64,000 bases of DNA from Micromonospora globbae (GCF_003610785.1 NZ_RAQQ01000002.1:1-64000); one strand, 5' to 3'. Positions 45,166 through 54,552 are shown, numbered from the stretch's first letter. Notes: generated by a model from the letters alone, not told the origin. Numbers and translations: made by a program.

Positions 45166-47492
45166 CCACGTTCCCGTTCTCCGCCGTGCTGGGCATGGAC
45201 GACATGCGCCTGGCCCTGCTGCTGAACGCCGTGAGCCCGGCGATCGGCGGCGTGCTCGTCCGCGGCGAGAAGGGCACCGCCAAGTCGACGGCCGTCCGCG
45301 CGCTCGCCGCCCTGCTGCCCCCGGTCGACCAGGTGGCCGACTGCCGTTTCGCCTGTGACCCGGCCGCGCCCGACCCGGGCTGCCCGGACGGCCCGCACCC
45401 GGCCGGCGCGCCCGTGCAGCGGCGGGCCGCCCGACTGGTGGAGCTGCCGGTCGGCGCCGCCGAGGACCGGGTGGTCGGCGCGCTCGACCTGGAGAAGGCC
45501 CTCGGCGAGGGCGTACGCGCCTTCGAGCCGGGCCTGCTGGCCGCCGCGCACCGCGGCGTGCTCTACGTCGACGAGGTCAACCTGCTCCACGACCACCTGG
45601 TGGACCTGCTGCTCGACGCCGCCGCGATGGGCCGCAGCCACGTCGAGCGCGAGGGCGTCTCGGTCAGCCACGCGTCCCGGTTCCTGCTGGTCGGCACGAT
45701 GAACCCGGAGGAGGGGGAGCTGCGGCCCCAACTGCTGGACCGGTTCGGGCTCACCGTCGAGGTGGGGGCCAGCCGCGACCCGGCGATCCGGGCCGAGGTG
45801 GTCCGCCGCCGCCTCGCCGCCGACGCCGACCCGGCCGGCTTCGCGGCCCGCTGGGCCGACGCCGAGGCGGAGGTCGCCGGGCGGGTGGCCGCCGCGCGGG
45901 CCCGGCTCGACGAGGTGGTGCTCCCGGACGCGGCGCTGCGGCAGATCGCCGAGGTCTGCGCCGCGTTCGACGTGGACGGGATGCGCGCCGACATCGTGAC
46001 GGCGCGTACCGCGATGGCGCACGCCGCCTGGCACGGCCGGGACCGGGTGGGTGTCGAGGACGTCCGGGTGGCGGCCCGGTTGGCCCTGCCGCACCGGCGG
46101 CGCCGGGACCCGTTCGACACGCCGGGGCTGGACGAGAAGCGGCTCGACGAGGCCCTGGAGCGGGCCGGCGACGACCCCGACGACGACCCGCCGGGCGGCC
46201 CGTCCGGCGGCCCGGACGGCGGCGACCCGGACGGCGGTGGACCCGTCGGTGGCGGGCCCGGCGGCGTTGACGGTGGCGGGCCCGGCGGCGGCGCTGGCGG
46301 TGACCCACGCGGCGGCGGCCCGGACGGCGGTGACCCACGCGGCGGTGATCGGCGCGGCGGTGATCCGCGCGGCGGTGGCGCGCCGCCGGCCGGGCGCGAC
46401 GACGCCGGCCCGGACCGCGCCGACGCCGACCTCCGGCGCCGCCCCGACGGCGGGTCCGGCCCGGACGGACCGGCCCCGGGCGGGGACGCCGGAGCGGGCT
46501 CCGGGTCCGACCCGGCCGCCGGGAACGGGGCGGCGCGGGGCGCGCTGGGCGCCGGCGCGGGGATGCCCCGGCCGGGTTCCGTGGCCGTACCCGTCGGAGG
46601 GTTGCGGGCGCGGCTGCTCACCGCACCCGGCGTCGGCGACGGCGTGCCGGGCCGGCGCTCGCGGGCGCGTACCGGGCGGGGCCGCACCACGGGCGCCCGG
46701 CTGCCTGCCGGCCGTCCGGGCGCGCTGCACCTTCCGGCGACCCTGCGCGCCGCCGCGCCGCACCAGCTCGACCGGGGCCGGCGGGGTGGTCCGCTGCGCC
46801 TGCGGCCGGCCGACCTGCGCGAGGCGGTGCGCGAGGGCCGCGAGGGCAACCTGGTGCTGTTCGTGGTCGACGCGAGCGGGTCGATGGGGGCCCGGGAGCG
46901 GATGTCCGCCGTCAAGGGGGCGGTGCTCGCGCTGCTCACCGACGCGTACCAGCGGCGGGACAAGGTCGCGGTGGTCGCGTTCCGCGGGAGCGGCGCGCAG
47001 ACCCTGCTGCCGGCCACCTCGTCGGTGCTCGCCGCCTCGGCCCGGCTGGCGGAACTGCCCACCGGCGGCCGTACGCCGCTCGCCGAGGGACTGCTCGCCG
47101 CGGCGGAGCTGCTGCGGGTGGAGCGGCTGCGCGACCCGAGACGCCGCCCTCTGGTGCTCGTGCTCACCGATGGGCGGGCCACGGCCGGGGAACGTCCGCT
47201 GCTGCGCGCCGACCGGGCGGCGGCCGTGCTCGCCGCCACGGGCGCCCCGTGCGTCGTCGTGGACTGCGAGTCCGGCTCGGTCCGCCTCCACCTGGCCCAG
47301 CGCCTGGCCACCCACCTGCGCGCCCCCCTGACCCCCCTCACTTCCCTGACCACCCCGACCCCCCACCCCACCGCCCCGCGATCTTGCACTTTCGGCCCCG
47401 ACAAAACTGGTGAAGCGGGGCGAACGAGGGGCGCAAATCGCAAGATCGCGGAGTTGGTCGAGGGCGTGACGACACGAAGGAGCGTCGCCTGA
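45162..47492 (+). CDS. ChlID-type cobaltochelatase ATPase/VWA subunit
   Basis: A 776-residue fusion like magnesium-chelatase BchI and BchD, used by actinomycetes in place of CobS and CobT. The AAA+ half has Walker [11 protein letters not shown] and Walker [15 protein letters not shown] long Gly/Pro/Asp-rich linker (about 46,190-46,560) follows, then a von Willebrand A domain with the MIDAS motif [10 protein letters not shown]. It would drive CobN by ATP hydrolysis. GTG 45162 overlaps cobN, and the stop overlaps cobO (TGATG). The last 40 residues are encoded by a palindromic genomic repeat and read [20 protein letters not shown], unlike the family. Confidence 0.88.
47377..47450. repeat. palindromic REP-like element inside a coding end
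   Basis: CGCGATCTTGC (47377-47387) and GCAAGATCGCG (47440-47450) form a perfect 11-bp inverted repeat enclosing about 52 bases. Palindromes with this CGATCTTGCA arm are a recurring intergenic repeat in Micromonospora-type genomes, from memory. Here it falls within the 3' end of the chelatase gene and is translated. Confidence 0.65.
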
Positions 47493-48103
47493 TGCCGCAG
47501 GGCAAGCCGTCCCACGTACCCGCCGACGGGCTCACCACCCGGCAGCGCCGCAACCGCCCGCTGCTCGTCGTCCACACCGGACAGATGAAGGGCAAGTCGA
47601 CGGCCGCCTTCGGCCTGGCGCTGCGGGCCTGGACCGCCGGGCTGCCGATCGGCGTCTTCCAGTTCGTCAAGAGCGCCAAGTGGCGGGTGGGGGAGGAGAA
47701 CGCGTTCCGCGCGCTCGGCGAGGTCCACGAGCGCACCGGCCAGGGCGCCCCGGTGACCTGGCACAAGATGGGCGAGGGCTGGTCCTGGATCCAGCGGGGC
47801 GACCGCGCCGACCACGCCGCCGACGCCCTCGAGGGGTGGCGGCAGATCCAGCGCGACCTGGCCGCCCAGCGGTACGGGCTCTACGTGCTCGACGAGTTCA
47901 CCTACCCGATGAAGTGGGGCTGGGTGGACGTCGAGGAGGTGGTCGAGACGCTCGCCGGCCGCCCCGGCTTCCAGCACGTGGTCATCACGGGCCGGGACGC
48001 CCACCCCCGCCTCGTCGAGGCGGCCGACCTCGTGGCCGAGCTCACCAAGATCAAGCACCCGATGGACGCCGGCCAGAAGGGGCAGAAGGGCATCGAGTGG
48101 TGA
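47492..48103 (+). CDS. cobO: cob(I)yrinic acid a,c-diamide adenosyltransferase
   Basis: CobO transfers the adenosyl group from ATP to the reduced cobalt of corrinoids. The 203 residues carry the ATP-binding loop HTGQMKGKSTAAFGLALRA, VFQFVKSAKWRVGEENAF, and YVLDEFTYPMKWGWVDVEEV, all family signatures. ATG 47492 shares its A with the stop of the chelatase subunit (TGATG), and the end overlaps cobB by GTGA, so it is part of a tightly coupled operon. Confidence 0.95.
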   Translation: MPQGKPSHVPADGLTTRQRRNRPLLVVHTGQMKGKSTAAFGLALRAWTAGLPIGVFQFVKSAKWRVGEENAFRALGEVHERTGQGAPVTWHKMGEGWSWIQRGDRADHAADALEGWRQIQRDLAAQRYGLYVLDEFTYPMKWGWVDVEEVVETLAGRPGFQHVVITGRDAHPRLVEAADLVAELTKIKHPMDAGQKGQKGIEW

Positions 48104-49581
48104 CACCCGGGCCCGCCGACGTGCCGGCCGGGTCCGCCGACGTGCCGGCCGGGTCCGCCGACGTGCCGGCCGGGTCCGGGCCGCGCGCCCGGCCGTCCGG
48201 TGCGGCGCGCCGCCACCCGGGGGAGCCCACCCCGCCGTGGGCGCTGCCCCGCGTGGTGGTCGCCGCGCCGGCCAGCGGGCACGGCAAGACCACGGTGGCG
48301 ACCGGCCTGCTGGCCGCGCTGCGCCGCCGCGGTCTCGCCGTGAGCCCGCACAAGGTCGGTCCCGACTACATCGACCCCGGCTACCACGCGCTCGCGGCCG
48401 GCCGTCCCGGCCGCAACCTCGATCCGTGGCTGGTCGGCGAGGAGCGGATCGCGCCGCTGCTGCGGCACGGGGCGCGCACCCCCGTCCCCGCCGACATAGC
48501 TGTCATCGAGGGCGTCATGGGGCTGCACGACGGGGCGGTCGGCCGCCGCGGGTACGCCTCCACCGCCCACGTCGCCCGGCTGGTCGACGCCCCGGTGCTG
48601 CTCGTGCTGGACACGACGGCCCAGGGCCGTTCGGCCGCCGCGACGGCGCTGGGCATGGCCGCCTTCGACCCGCGCGTCCGGCTCGGCGGCGTGATCCTCA
48701 ACCGGGTCGGCTCGCCCCGGCACGAGCGCCTGCTGCGCGACGCGTTCGCCGAGGTGGGCGTGCCGGTCCTGGGGGCGCTCGCCCGGACCGCCGAGGTGGC
48801 CGCGCCGGCACGGCACCTCGGCCTCGTCCCGGTCGCGGAACGCGCGCCGGAATCCGTCGCCGTGGTCGACGCGCTCGCCGACCTCGTCGAGTCCACCGTC
48901 GACGTCGACGCGGTGCGCGACCTGGCGCGCACCGCACCGCCGCTCACCGCGCCGGCGTGGGAGCCGGTCACCGCCGTCGGCGGCCCCGCCGGCACCACCC
49001 GTCCGGTGGTCGCGGTCGCCGGCGGTCCGGCGTTCACCTTCGCGTACGCGGAGACCGCCGAACTGCTCACCGCCGCCGGCGCCCGCGTGGTCACCGTGGA
49101 CCCGCTGCGCGACCCGGCGCTGCCCGCCGGCACCCGCGCCGTGGTGATCGGCGGCGGCTTCCCCGAGGCGTACGCCGAGCGGCTCGCCGCCAACACGGCG
49201 CTCCGCGCCGAGCTGGCCGGCTTCGGCGGCCCGGTGGTCGCCGAGTGCGCCGGCCTGCTCTACCTCGGCCGGTCCCTCGACGGTGTGCCCATGTGCGGCC
49301 GGCTGGACCTCGCCGCCCGGATGACCGGCACGCTCACCCTCGGCTACCGCGCGGCGGTCGCCGCCGCCGACTCGCCGCTCGCCGGCGCCGGCGACCCGGT
49401 ACGCGGCCACGAGTTCCACCGCACCGTCACCGATCCCCGCCACGGCGACCGCCCGGCCTGGCGCTGGGACGGCGCCGCGCACGGCTTCGTCGACGGCCTC
49501 GTGCACGCCTCCTACCTGCACACGCACTGGGCGGGCCACCCCGGGGCCGCCCGGCGGCTGGTCGAGGCGGCGGCCCGCTGA
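48100..49581 (+). CDS. cobB: cobyrinate (hydrogenobyrinate) a,c-diamide synthase
   Basis: CobB uses glutamine and ATP to amidate carboxylates a and c of the corrin ring. The 493-residue protein has the N-terminal ATP-binding domain (VVAAPASGHGKTTVATGLLA, HKVGPDYIDPGYH) and a C-terminal class I glutamine amidotransferase-like domain (VVIGGGFPEAYAERL, GPVVAECAGLLYLGRSLDG with the nucleophile Cys, and a late His near VHASYLHTHW). GTG 48100 overlaps cobO. Residues 6-26 are three copies of ADVPAGS made by a 21-bp tandem repeat, an extension absent from most relatives; a GTG inside it could be used instead. Confidence 0.93.
   Translation: MTPGPADVPAGSADVPAGSADVPAGSGPRARPSGAARRHPGEPTPPWALPRVVVAAPASGHGKTTVATGLLAALRRRGLAVSPHKVGPDYIDPGYHALAAGRPGRNLDPWLVGEERIAPLLRHGARTPVPADIAVIEGVMGLHDGAVGRRGYASTAHVARLVDAPVLLVLDTTAQGRSAAATALGMAAFDPRVRLGGVILNRVGSPRHERLLRDAFAEVGVPVLGALARTAEVAAPARHLGLVPVAERAPESVAVVDALADLVESTVDVDAVRDLARTAPPLTAPAWEPVTAVGGPAGTTRPVVAVAGGPAFTFAYAETAELLTAAGARVVTVDPLRDPALPAGTRAVVIGGGFPEAYAERLAANTALRAELAGFGGPVVAECAGLLYLGRSLDGVPMCGRLDLAARMTGTLTLGYRAAVAAADSPLAGAGDPVRGHEFHRTVTDPRHGDRPAWRWDGAAHGFVDGLVHASYLHTHWAGHPGAARRLVEAAAR
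48115..48177 (+). repeat. 21-bp tandem repeat, three exact copies
   Basis: GCCGACGTGCCGGCCGGGTCC occurs at 48115, 48136 and 48157 without a mismatch, inside the 5' end of cobB. As a multiple of three it keeps the frame and adds seven residues per copy, so copy number can vary harmlessly. Confidence 0.9.
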
Positions 49582-49625
49582 CCACGCCGCCCGTCCGGCG
49601 TTCCCCACCACCCCGAAGGAGTCCG

Positions 49626-50708
49626 ATGAGTTCGACGACCCTCACCACCGCGCCGCCGGTCGGCCGGTGGAGCCGCGCCGAGCGGGTACGCCTCGGCGGC
49701 ATCGTGCTCGCCGTCGCCGTGCTGCACGTCGCCGGCTGGAGCCTCTACCTGTACTGGAACAACCAGCCCGTGGCCGCCGGCGGGCTGGCCGGCGCGGGCA
49801 CGCTCGCGTACGTGCTCGGGGTGCGGCACGCCTTCGACGCCGACCACATCGCGGCGATCGACGACACCACCCGGATCATGCTGCTGCGCGGCCGGCGGCC
49901 CGTCGGGGTCGGCTTCTTCTTCGCGCTCGGGCACAGCGCCGTGGTGCTGCTGCTGGCCCTCGTGGTCGGGCTCGCCTCGGCCAACCTGACCGGGCCCCGG
50001 CTGGCCGGCGTCCGGGAGGTCGGCGCGACCGTCGCGATCGTCACGGCGACCGCGTTCCTGGCGCTGGTGGCGCTGCTCAACGCGGCGGTCCTCGCCGGGC
50101 TGGCCCGGTTGTGGCGGCGGCTGCGCCACGGCGAGCTGGACGAGCGGGAACTCGACCTCCAGCTGCTCAACCGCGGCCTCGTGCAGCGGGTGCTCGGTTC
50201 CCGGGCCCGCTCGCTGGTGCGCTCCTCGTGGCACATGGCGCCGGTCGGGTTCCTCTTCGGCCTCGGCCTGGAGACCGCCAGCGAGGTCACGCTGCTCGCC
50301 CTGTCGGCCAGCACCGCCGCCGGCGGGGGCCTGCCGGTGCTGGCGCTGCTCACGCTGCCGCTGCTGTTCGCGGCCGGCATGTCCGCCATGGACACCGCCG
50401 ACAGCCTGCTGATGAGCCGGGCGTACTCGTGGGCGTACCGGCACCCGGCCCGGCGGCTCTACTACAACCTGGCCACGACCGGCATGACCGTGCTCGTCGG
50501 CGGCGTGGTGGCCACCGTCTACGGCGCCGGGCTGCTGGTCGAGCACCTGGACGTGCGGGTGCTCGCCGGGTACGCCGGTGTCGCCGACCACTTCGAGCAG
50601 CTCGGCTACGTGGTGGTGGGGCTCTTCGTGGTCTCGTGGGTCGGCGCGGTGGCGCTGTGGAAGCTGCGCGGCTACGACCGTCGCTACGGCGGGGGCGCCG
50701 CCGACTGA
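49626..50708 (+). CDS. nickel/cobalt permease, HoxN/NiCoT family
   Basis: A 360-residue membrane transporter of the NiCoT family importing Co2+ or Ni2+. The signature HAFDADHIAAIDDTTR lies in the second hydrophobic helix, with FFALGHSAVVLLL and GLETASEVTLLALSAS as the further family motifs; eight transmembrane segments are likely. ATG 49626 follows GAAGGAG, 44 bases after cobB. Its position ending the riboswitch-led operon argues for cobalt as the substrate. Confidence 0.93.
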   Translation: MSSTTLTTAPPVGRWSRAERVRLGGIVLAVAVLHVAGWSLYLYWNNQPVAAGGLAGAGTLAYVLGVRHAFDADHIAAIDDTTRIMLLRGRRPVGVGFFFALGHSAVVLLLALVVGLASANLTGPRLAGVREVGATVAIVTATAFLALVALLNAAVLAGLARLWRRLRHGELDERELDLQLLNRGLVQRVLGSRARSLVRSSWHMAPVGFLFGLGLETASEVTLLALSASTAAGGGLPVLALLTLPLLFAAGMSAMDTADSLLMSRAYSWAYRHPARRLYYNLATTGMTVLVGGVVATVYGAGLLVEHLDVRVLAGYAGVADHFEQLGYVVVGLFVVSWVGAVALWKLRGYDRRYGGGAAD

Positions 50709-50755
50709 GGGTGTCGGCGAGGGGCCGAGCCCAACGGATGGGCCCCGCTCACCGC

Positions 50756-51118
50756 TCAGCCGGCGAGGGTCCGGGTGAGCGTGTAGCCGACGGTGGCCGC
50801 GGCCAGGCCGGCGGCGACGCTGCCCAGCACGTTCACGAGAGCGGGCAGCCGGCCGCCGGCCCGGGCCAGTTGCAGCGTCTCGTAGCTCAGCGTGGACCAG
50901 GTGGTGAGCGCGCCACAGAACCCGGTGCCGAGCAGCGCGCCGACGGCCGGGCCGGTCGGGAGCCCGGCCAGCGCGCCGAGCAGCAGCGAGCCGGCCACGT
51001 TGACGGTCAGCGTGCCCCAGGGGAAGGCCGAGCCGAACCGGGCCTGCACCGCCCGGTCGGTGAGGTAGCGCAGCGGCGCGCCGACGGCCGCGCCCAGCGC
51101 GACGAGGAGCACGGTCAC
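50756..51118 (-). CDS. crcB: fluoride channel CrcB/Fluc subunit
   Basis: A 120-residue four-helix fluoride channel. VALGAAVGAPLRYLTDRAVQ, PWGTLTVNVAGSLLLGALAG and GFCGALTTWSTLSYETLQLA carry the conserved Asn and the T-x-S-T motif. Two-gene crcB pairs encode heterodimers in opposed orientation. GTG 51118 overlaps the stop of its partner gene. Confidence 0.93.
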   Translation of the reverse strand: MTVLLVALGAAVGAPLRYLTDRAVQARFGSAFPWGTLTVNVAGSLLLGALAGLPTGPAVGALLGTGFCGALTTWSTLSYETLQLARAGGRLPALVNVLGSVAAGLAAATVGYTLTRTLAG

Positions 51119-51588
51119 CGGGCACCCCGGGACAGCAGCCGTCCGGTGAGCGTGTCGCCGGCCCAGACGGCGAACAACGCCCCCACGACGGTCGCCGCCA
51201 GGTAGGCCAGCGCGGTCGCGGGGGCGCCGGCGACGAGTGCCGCGTGCACGTCGACGGCGTACGTCGAGAACGTGGTGAAGCCGCCGAGCACGCCGACACC
51301 GAGGAACGGACGGGCCAGTGGCGGACCGCCGCCGGCCGCCCGCAGCACCGCCATGAGCACGCCGATGAGCAGGCACCCGCTCACGTTGACGCCGAACGTC
51401 GCCCAGGCGAAGGTGGCCGGGCCGTGCGGGAAGGCGGCCTGGAGGCCGGCGCGCGCCAGCGCGCCGAGCACCCCGCCCGCGGCGATCGCGCCGAGCACGG
51501 CGGCCGGGTGCGCGGCGACCTCCCGGCGGTCACGCGGCACCCGCAGGTCGACGTCGGGGTCGACCCGCCGGCCCGCTCCGTCCGCCAC
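51115..51588 (-). CDS. crcB: fluoride channel CrcB/Fluc subunit, partner
   Basis: The upstream CrcB protein of the pair, 157 residues. It has an N-terminal cytoplasmic extension rich in Arg/Asp (residues 1-30), absent in the partner, then four helices with GGVLGALARAGLQAAFPHGP, ATFGVNVSGCLLIGVLMAVL and GVLGGFTTFSTYAVDVHAAL. It expels fluoride together with the overlapping downstream gene. The start is GTG 51588. I could not make a fluoride riboswitch from the sequence upstream. Confidence 0.92.
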   Translation of the reverse strand: MADGAGRRVDPDVDLRVPRDRREVAAHPAAVLGAIAAGGVLGALARAGLQAAFPHGPATFAWATFGVNVSGCLLIGVLMAVLRAAGGGPPLARPFLGVGVLGGFTTFSTYAVDVHAALVAGAPATALAYLAATVVGALFAVWAGDTLTGRLLSRGAR

Positions 51589-51739
51589 CCGTACCCTCCC
51601 GGTCTCCGCCGCGACCGGCCCGCGGCGCGGTCCGCCCCGTGCCGTCGCGGCCGGTCGCCCGCGCCCCGGCCCGGGACCACCGTCCGCACGGCGGTGCGGG
51701 GTCGCGGGGTCAGGATAGGCCCGCGGCCGGCCGGGCCGG

Positions 51740-52498
51740 TCAGCGGACGGCGACGACCGCGGCGTCGGCGCCGCCGCGCCAGAGCGTGCCGACCTCGGTG
51801 TATCCGGCGTCGGTGAGGGCGGTCAGGTGCCAGGACGCCGGCGGGGTCCACTCCGGGCTGTGCCCGCTCGGGTAGATGGCGTGCCGGCGCTCGACCAGCG
51901 GGGCGAGGGCCGGGTCGGCGGCGGCCCGCTCCCACCACTGCGACCAGGACAGGGCCGCGCCGGCGGCGTACCGGGCCGTGCGGCGGGCCTCGGCGCGGGC
52001 CGCGAGCCGCTTGGTCAGCCCCGGCAGGGCGTCGTCGGGCATGTGGTCGGCGTTGACGAGGATGCCGCCCGGGCGCAGCACGTCACGGATCTCGGCGTAG
52101 AGGCGGGCGAGCCGGTCGGCCGGCAGCCAGTGCAGGGCGGTGGCGGTGAGGACGGCGTCGTACTCGCGGTGGGGGAGCCCGGCGACCCAGTCGGGACGGC
52201 CGAGGTCGGCGGTGACGACGGTGGCGCGACCGGCGAGGGACGCCTCGGCGATGGCGAGCAGGGCCGGGTCGAGGTCGAGCAGGGTCACGTCGGCGCCCGG
52301 GAAGCGGGCCAGGGTGCGCAGCGAGATGGTGCCGGTGCCGCCGGCGAGGTCGAGCAGGCGCGGGGGTGCGCCGTCGGTGGTCGCGTCGACCGCGTCGAGC
52401 ATGGCGGCGAACCGGTGCTCCCGGTCCGGCAGGTACGCCTCCTGCTGCCGGTCCCAGCTCTCCTGCCAGGCGGACGCGTCGGTGATGTAAGGGCTCAT
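51740..52498 (-). CDS. class I SAM-dependent methyltransferase
   Basis: A 252-residue methyltransferase. LLDLAGGTGTISLRTLARFP is motif I, VTLLDLDPALLAIAEASL motif II, and YDAVLTATALHWLPADRLAR resembles small-molecule methyltransferases of the UbiE/trans-aconitate type. The substrate is unknown. ATG 52498. It stands between the crcB pair and an MFS gene. Confidence 0.88.
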   Translation of the reverse strand: MSPYITDASAWQESWDRQQEAYLPDREHRFAAMLDAVDATTDGAPPRLLDLAGGTGTISLRTLARFPGADVTLLDLDPALLAIAEASLAGRATVVTADLGRPDWVAGLPHREYDAVLTATALHWLPADRLARLYAEIRDVLRPGGILVNADHMPDDALPGLTKRLAARAEARRTARYAAGAALSWSQWWERAAADPALAPLVERRHAIYPSGHSPEWTPPASWHLTALTDAGYTEVGTLWRGGADAAVVAVR

Positions 52499-52598
52499 GC
52501 CCCATGAGGCTAGTTACCAGGCGGACCGCCGTCCAGACCTTGTTGCCAGTTATTTGCAACAAGCCTCGGGCGGCGGTCCGGGTGCGGGTCGGGCGGGC

Positions 52599-53819
52599 TC
52601 AGGCCACCGTCGCCGGCTCCCGGGACGCCTCGGTCGCCGGACGCGATGACCGGCGCCGGTCCAGGCGCAGCGCGACGAGCAGGACGCCGAGACCGGCCAG
52701 GGTGAGACCGGCGCCCGCCCAGATCGGGGAGGTGTAGCCGAGGCCCGCCGCGATGGTGAGGCCGCCGACCCACGCGCCGAGCGCGTTGCCGACGTTGAAG
52801 GCGGCGATGTTGGCGCCCGAGGCGAGGGTGGGCGCCTCGTTCGCGTACCGCATGATCCGCATCTGCAGCGGTGGCACGGTGGCGAAACCGAAGCCGCCCA
52901 TCAGCACCAGGGCCGCGATCGTGAGCGGCCGGCTGCCGGCGGTCAGGGCGAACCCGGCCAGCACCACGGTGAGCGCGGCCAGGACGACGACGAGGGTCCG
53001 CGACAGCGAGACGTCGGCCGCCCGGCCGCCCAGCAGGTTGCCGGCGAACAGGCCCACGCCGAAGAGCACCAGCAGCCACGGCACGGCGCCCGAGGCGAAC
53101 CCGCTCACCTCGGTGAGGGTGAACGCGATGTAGGTGAAGGCGCCGAACATGCCGCCGAAGCCGAGGACGGTGATCACCAGCGAGAGCCAGACCTGCGGGT
53201 GGGTGAAGGCGCGCAGCTCGCCGCGGAGCCCGCCGGCCGGAGCGTCGGCGCTCGCGCGGGCCGGTACGAGCGCGGCCAGGCCGATCAGCGCGACCACCCC
53301 GATGCCGGTGATCGCCCAGAACGTCGAGCGCCAGCCGAGGTGCTGGCCCAGCAGCGTGCCGAACGGCACCCCGAGCACGTTGGCGATGGTCAGCCCGGCG
53401 AACATCAGCGCGATGGCGCCCGCCCGGCGTGCGGGGGCGACCAGCCCGGCGGCGACCACCGCGCCGATGCCGAAGAAGGCGCCGTGGCAGAGCGCGGCGA
53501 CGACGCGGCCGACCATCATCGTCGGGTAGTCGCCGGCGACGGCGGAGAGCAGGTTGCCGACGATGAAGAGCACCATGAGGCCGAGCAGCACCTGCTTGCG
53601 GGGCAGGCGGGTGACGGCGGCGGTCAGGGCCACCCCGCCGACGGCGACGCTCAGGGCGTAGCCGGAGATCAGCCAGCCGGCGACCGGCTCGCTGACGGCG
53701 AAGTCGGCGGCGACCTCGGGCAGCAGGCCCATGATCACGAACTCGGTGAGCCCGATGCCGAAGGCGCCGATGGCCAGCGCGAGCAGGCCACCGGGCAGGG
53801 ACTGGGAACGTACGGACAT
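52599..53819 (-). CDS. MFS exporter, DHA1/AraJ-like
   Basis: A 406-residue twelve-helix major facilitator. The start SLPGGLLALAIGAFGIGLTE followed by FVIMGLLPEVAADF, and RVVAALCHGAFFGIGAVVAA, are marks of the drug:H+ antiporter-1 group including AraJ/YdhP-like exporters. The ATG is at 53819. It is divergent from a MarR regulator across a palindromic site, a standard set-up for a drug- or metabolite-induced pump. Confidence 0.9.
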   Translation of the reverse strand: MSVRSQSLPGGLLALAIGAFGIGLTEFVIMGLLPEVAADFAVSEPVAGWLISGYALSVAVGGVALTAAVTRLPRKQVLLGLMVLFIVGNLLSAVAGDYPTMMVGRVVAALCHGAFFGIGAVVAAGLVAPARRAGAIALMFAGLTIANVLGVPFGTLLGQHLGWRSTFWAITGIGVVALIGLAALVPARASADAPAGGLRGELRAFTHPQVWLSLVITVLGFGGMFGAFTYIAFTLTEVSGFASGAVPWLLVLFGVGLFAGNLLGGRAADVSLSRTLVVVLAALTVVLAGFALTAGSRPLTIAALVLMGGFGFATVPPLQMRIMRYANEAPTLASGANIAAFNVGNALGAWVGGLTIAAGLGYTSPIWAGAGLTLAGLGVLLVALRLDRRRSSRPATEASREPATVA

Positions 53820-53853
53820 GGTCCATCCCGTCGAGGAACAAGATTGCAGGCGT

Positions 53854-53889
53854 GTGCAACTACACGCGTGGACAACGAGATAGTTGCAC
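53854..53889. promoter_or_regulatory. MarR-type inverted-repeat operator
   Basis: GTGCAACTA (53854-53862) and TAGTTGCAC (53881-53889) form a perfect 9-bp inverted repeat with an 18-base spacer. A related TTGCAGGCGTG lies next to it. It sits between the divergent MFS and MarR genes, 63 bases before the MarR start. The likely binder is the MarR protein, by position. Confidence 0.7.
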
Positions 53890-53952
53890 GCGCTTCATAC
53901 CTGCGCAAGCGTGCTAGCCTGGCGAGCGATCCGCATCACGGGAGGTGGCGGC

Positions 53953-54402
53953 ATGGGCATCGCCGACGACGCCGTGGAGATCCGCGCGCAGGGCTGGCGT
54001 ACGCTCGCCGCCCTGCACGGGCTCATCGAGACGGCCCTGGAGCGGGCGTTGCAGGCCGAGCACGACCTCTCCGTGGTCGAGTACACGGTGCTCGACGCGC
54101 TCTCCCGGCAGCACGGCTGGCACATGCGCATGCGCCAGCTCGCCCGGGCCGCGGCGCTCTCGGGCAGCGCCACCACCCGCCTCGTCACCCGGCTGGAGGA
54201 GCGGGGGCTGCTCACCCGGGTCCTGTGCGCCGACGACCGGCGCGGCATCTACACCGAGCTGACCCCGGCCGGGTGCGACCTGCTCGCCCGCGCCCGGCCC
54301 ACCCACGACCGGGTGCTCGCCGACGCGCTGGCCGAGGCCGAGGCGACCCCGGAACTCGCTCCCCTCGTCGACGCGCTGCACCGGCTGCCGACCCCCGGCT
54401 GA
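53953..54402 (+). CDS. MarR-family regulator
   Basis: A 149-residue MarR regulator with a central winged helix: LSVVEYTVLDALSRQHGWHM, then MRQLARAAALSGSATTRLVT as the recognition helix and LCADDRRGIYTELTPAG as the wing. ATG 53953 follows GGGAGG. It probably represses the divergent MFS exporter and itself through the inverted repeat between them, with release by a small-molecule ligand. Confidence 0.9.
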   Translation: MGIADDAVEIRAQGWRTLAALHGLIETALERALQAEHDLSVVEYTVLDALSRQHGWHMRMRQLARAAALSGSATTRLVTRLEERGLLTRVLCADDRRGIYTELTPAGCDLLARARPTHDRVLADALAEAEATPELAPLVDALHRLPTPG

Positions 54403-54490
54403 CCGCCGCGCCGACCCCCCTGGCTGACCACCGCGCCCGCGCCACGCCGACCCCCGGGCTGACCACCGCGCCCGCGCCACGCCGACCCGC
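54389..54490. repeat. short tandem repeats after the marR-like gene
   Basis: CGACCCCC.GGCTGACCACCGCGCCCGCGCCACGC occurs as two near-identical 36-base units, preceded by a shorter related copy overlapping the end of the MarR gene. The repeats probably arose by duplication of the gene's 3' end. No gene is supported up to 54552. Confidence 0.55.
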
Positions 54491-54552
54491 CGTTTCGCCG
54501 TCGCCGGCCCGGGGCACATGCCCGGCCAGGATCGTCGAAGAGGGGGTTCGTG

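Noticed and set aside
46190..46560. Break between separate BchI and BchD genes
   Set aside because: The Gly/Pro/Asp-rich stretch keeps one open frame and links the AAA and VWA halves as in known ChlID-type fusions.
51589..51739. Fluoride riboswitch before the crcB pair
   Set aside because: I could not find the conserved pseudoknot-forming segments on the minus strand; GC-rich low-complexity sequence only.
54389..54490. CRISPR or origin-type iterons
   Set aside because: Only two full copies, derived from the end of the MarR gene, with no spacer or replication gene nearby.
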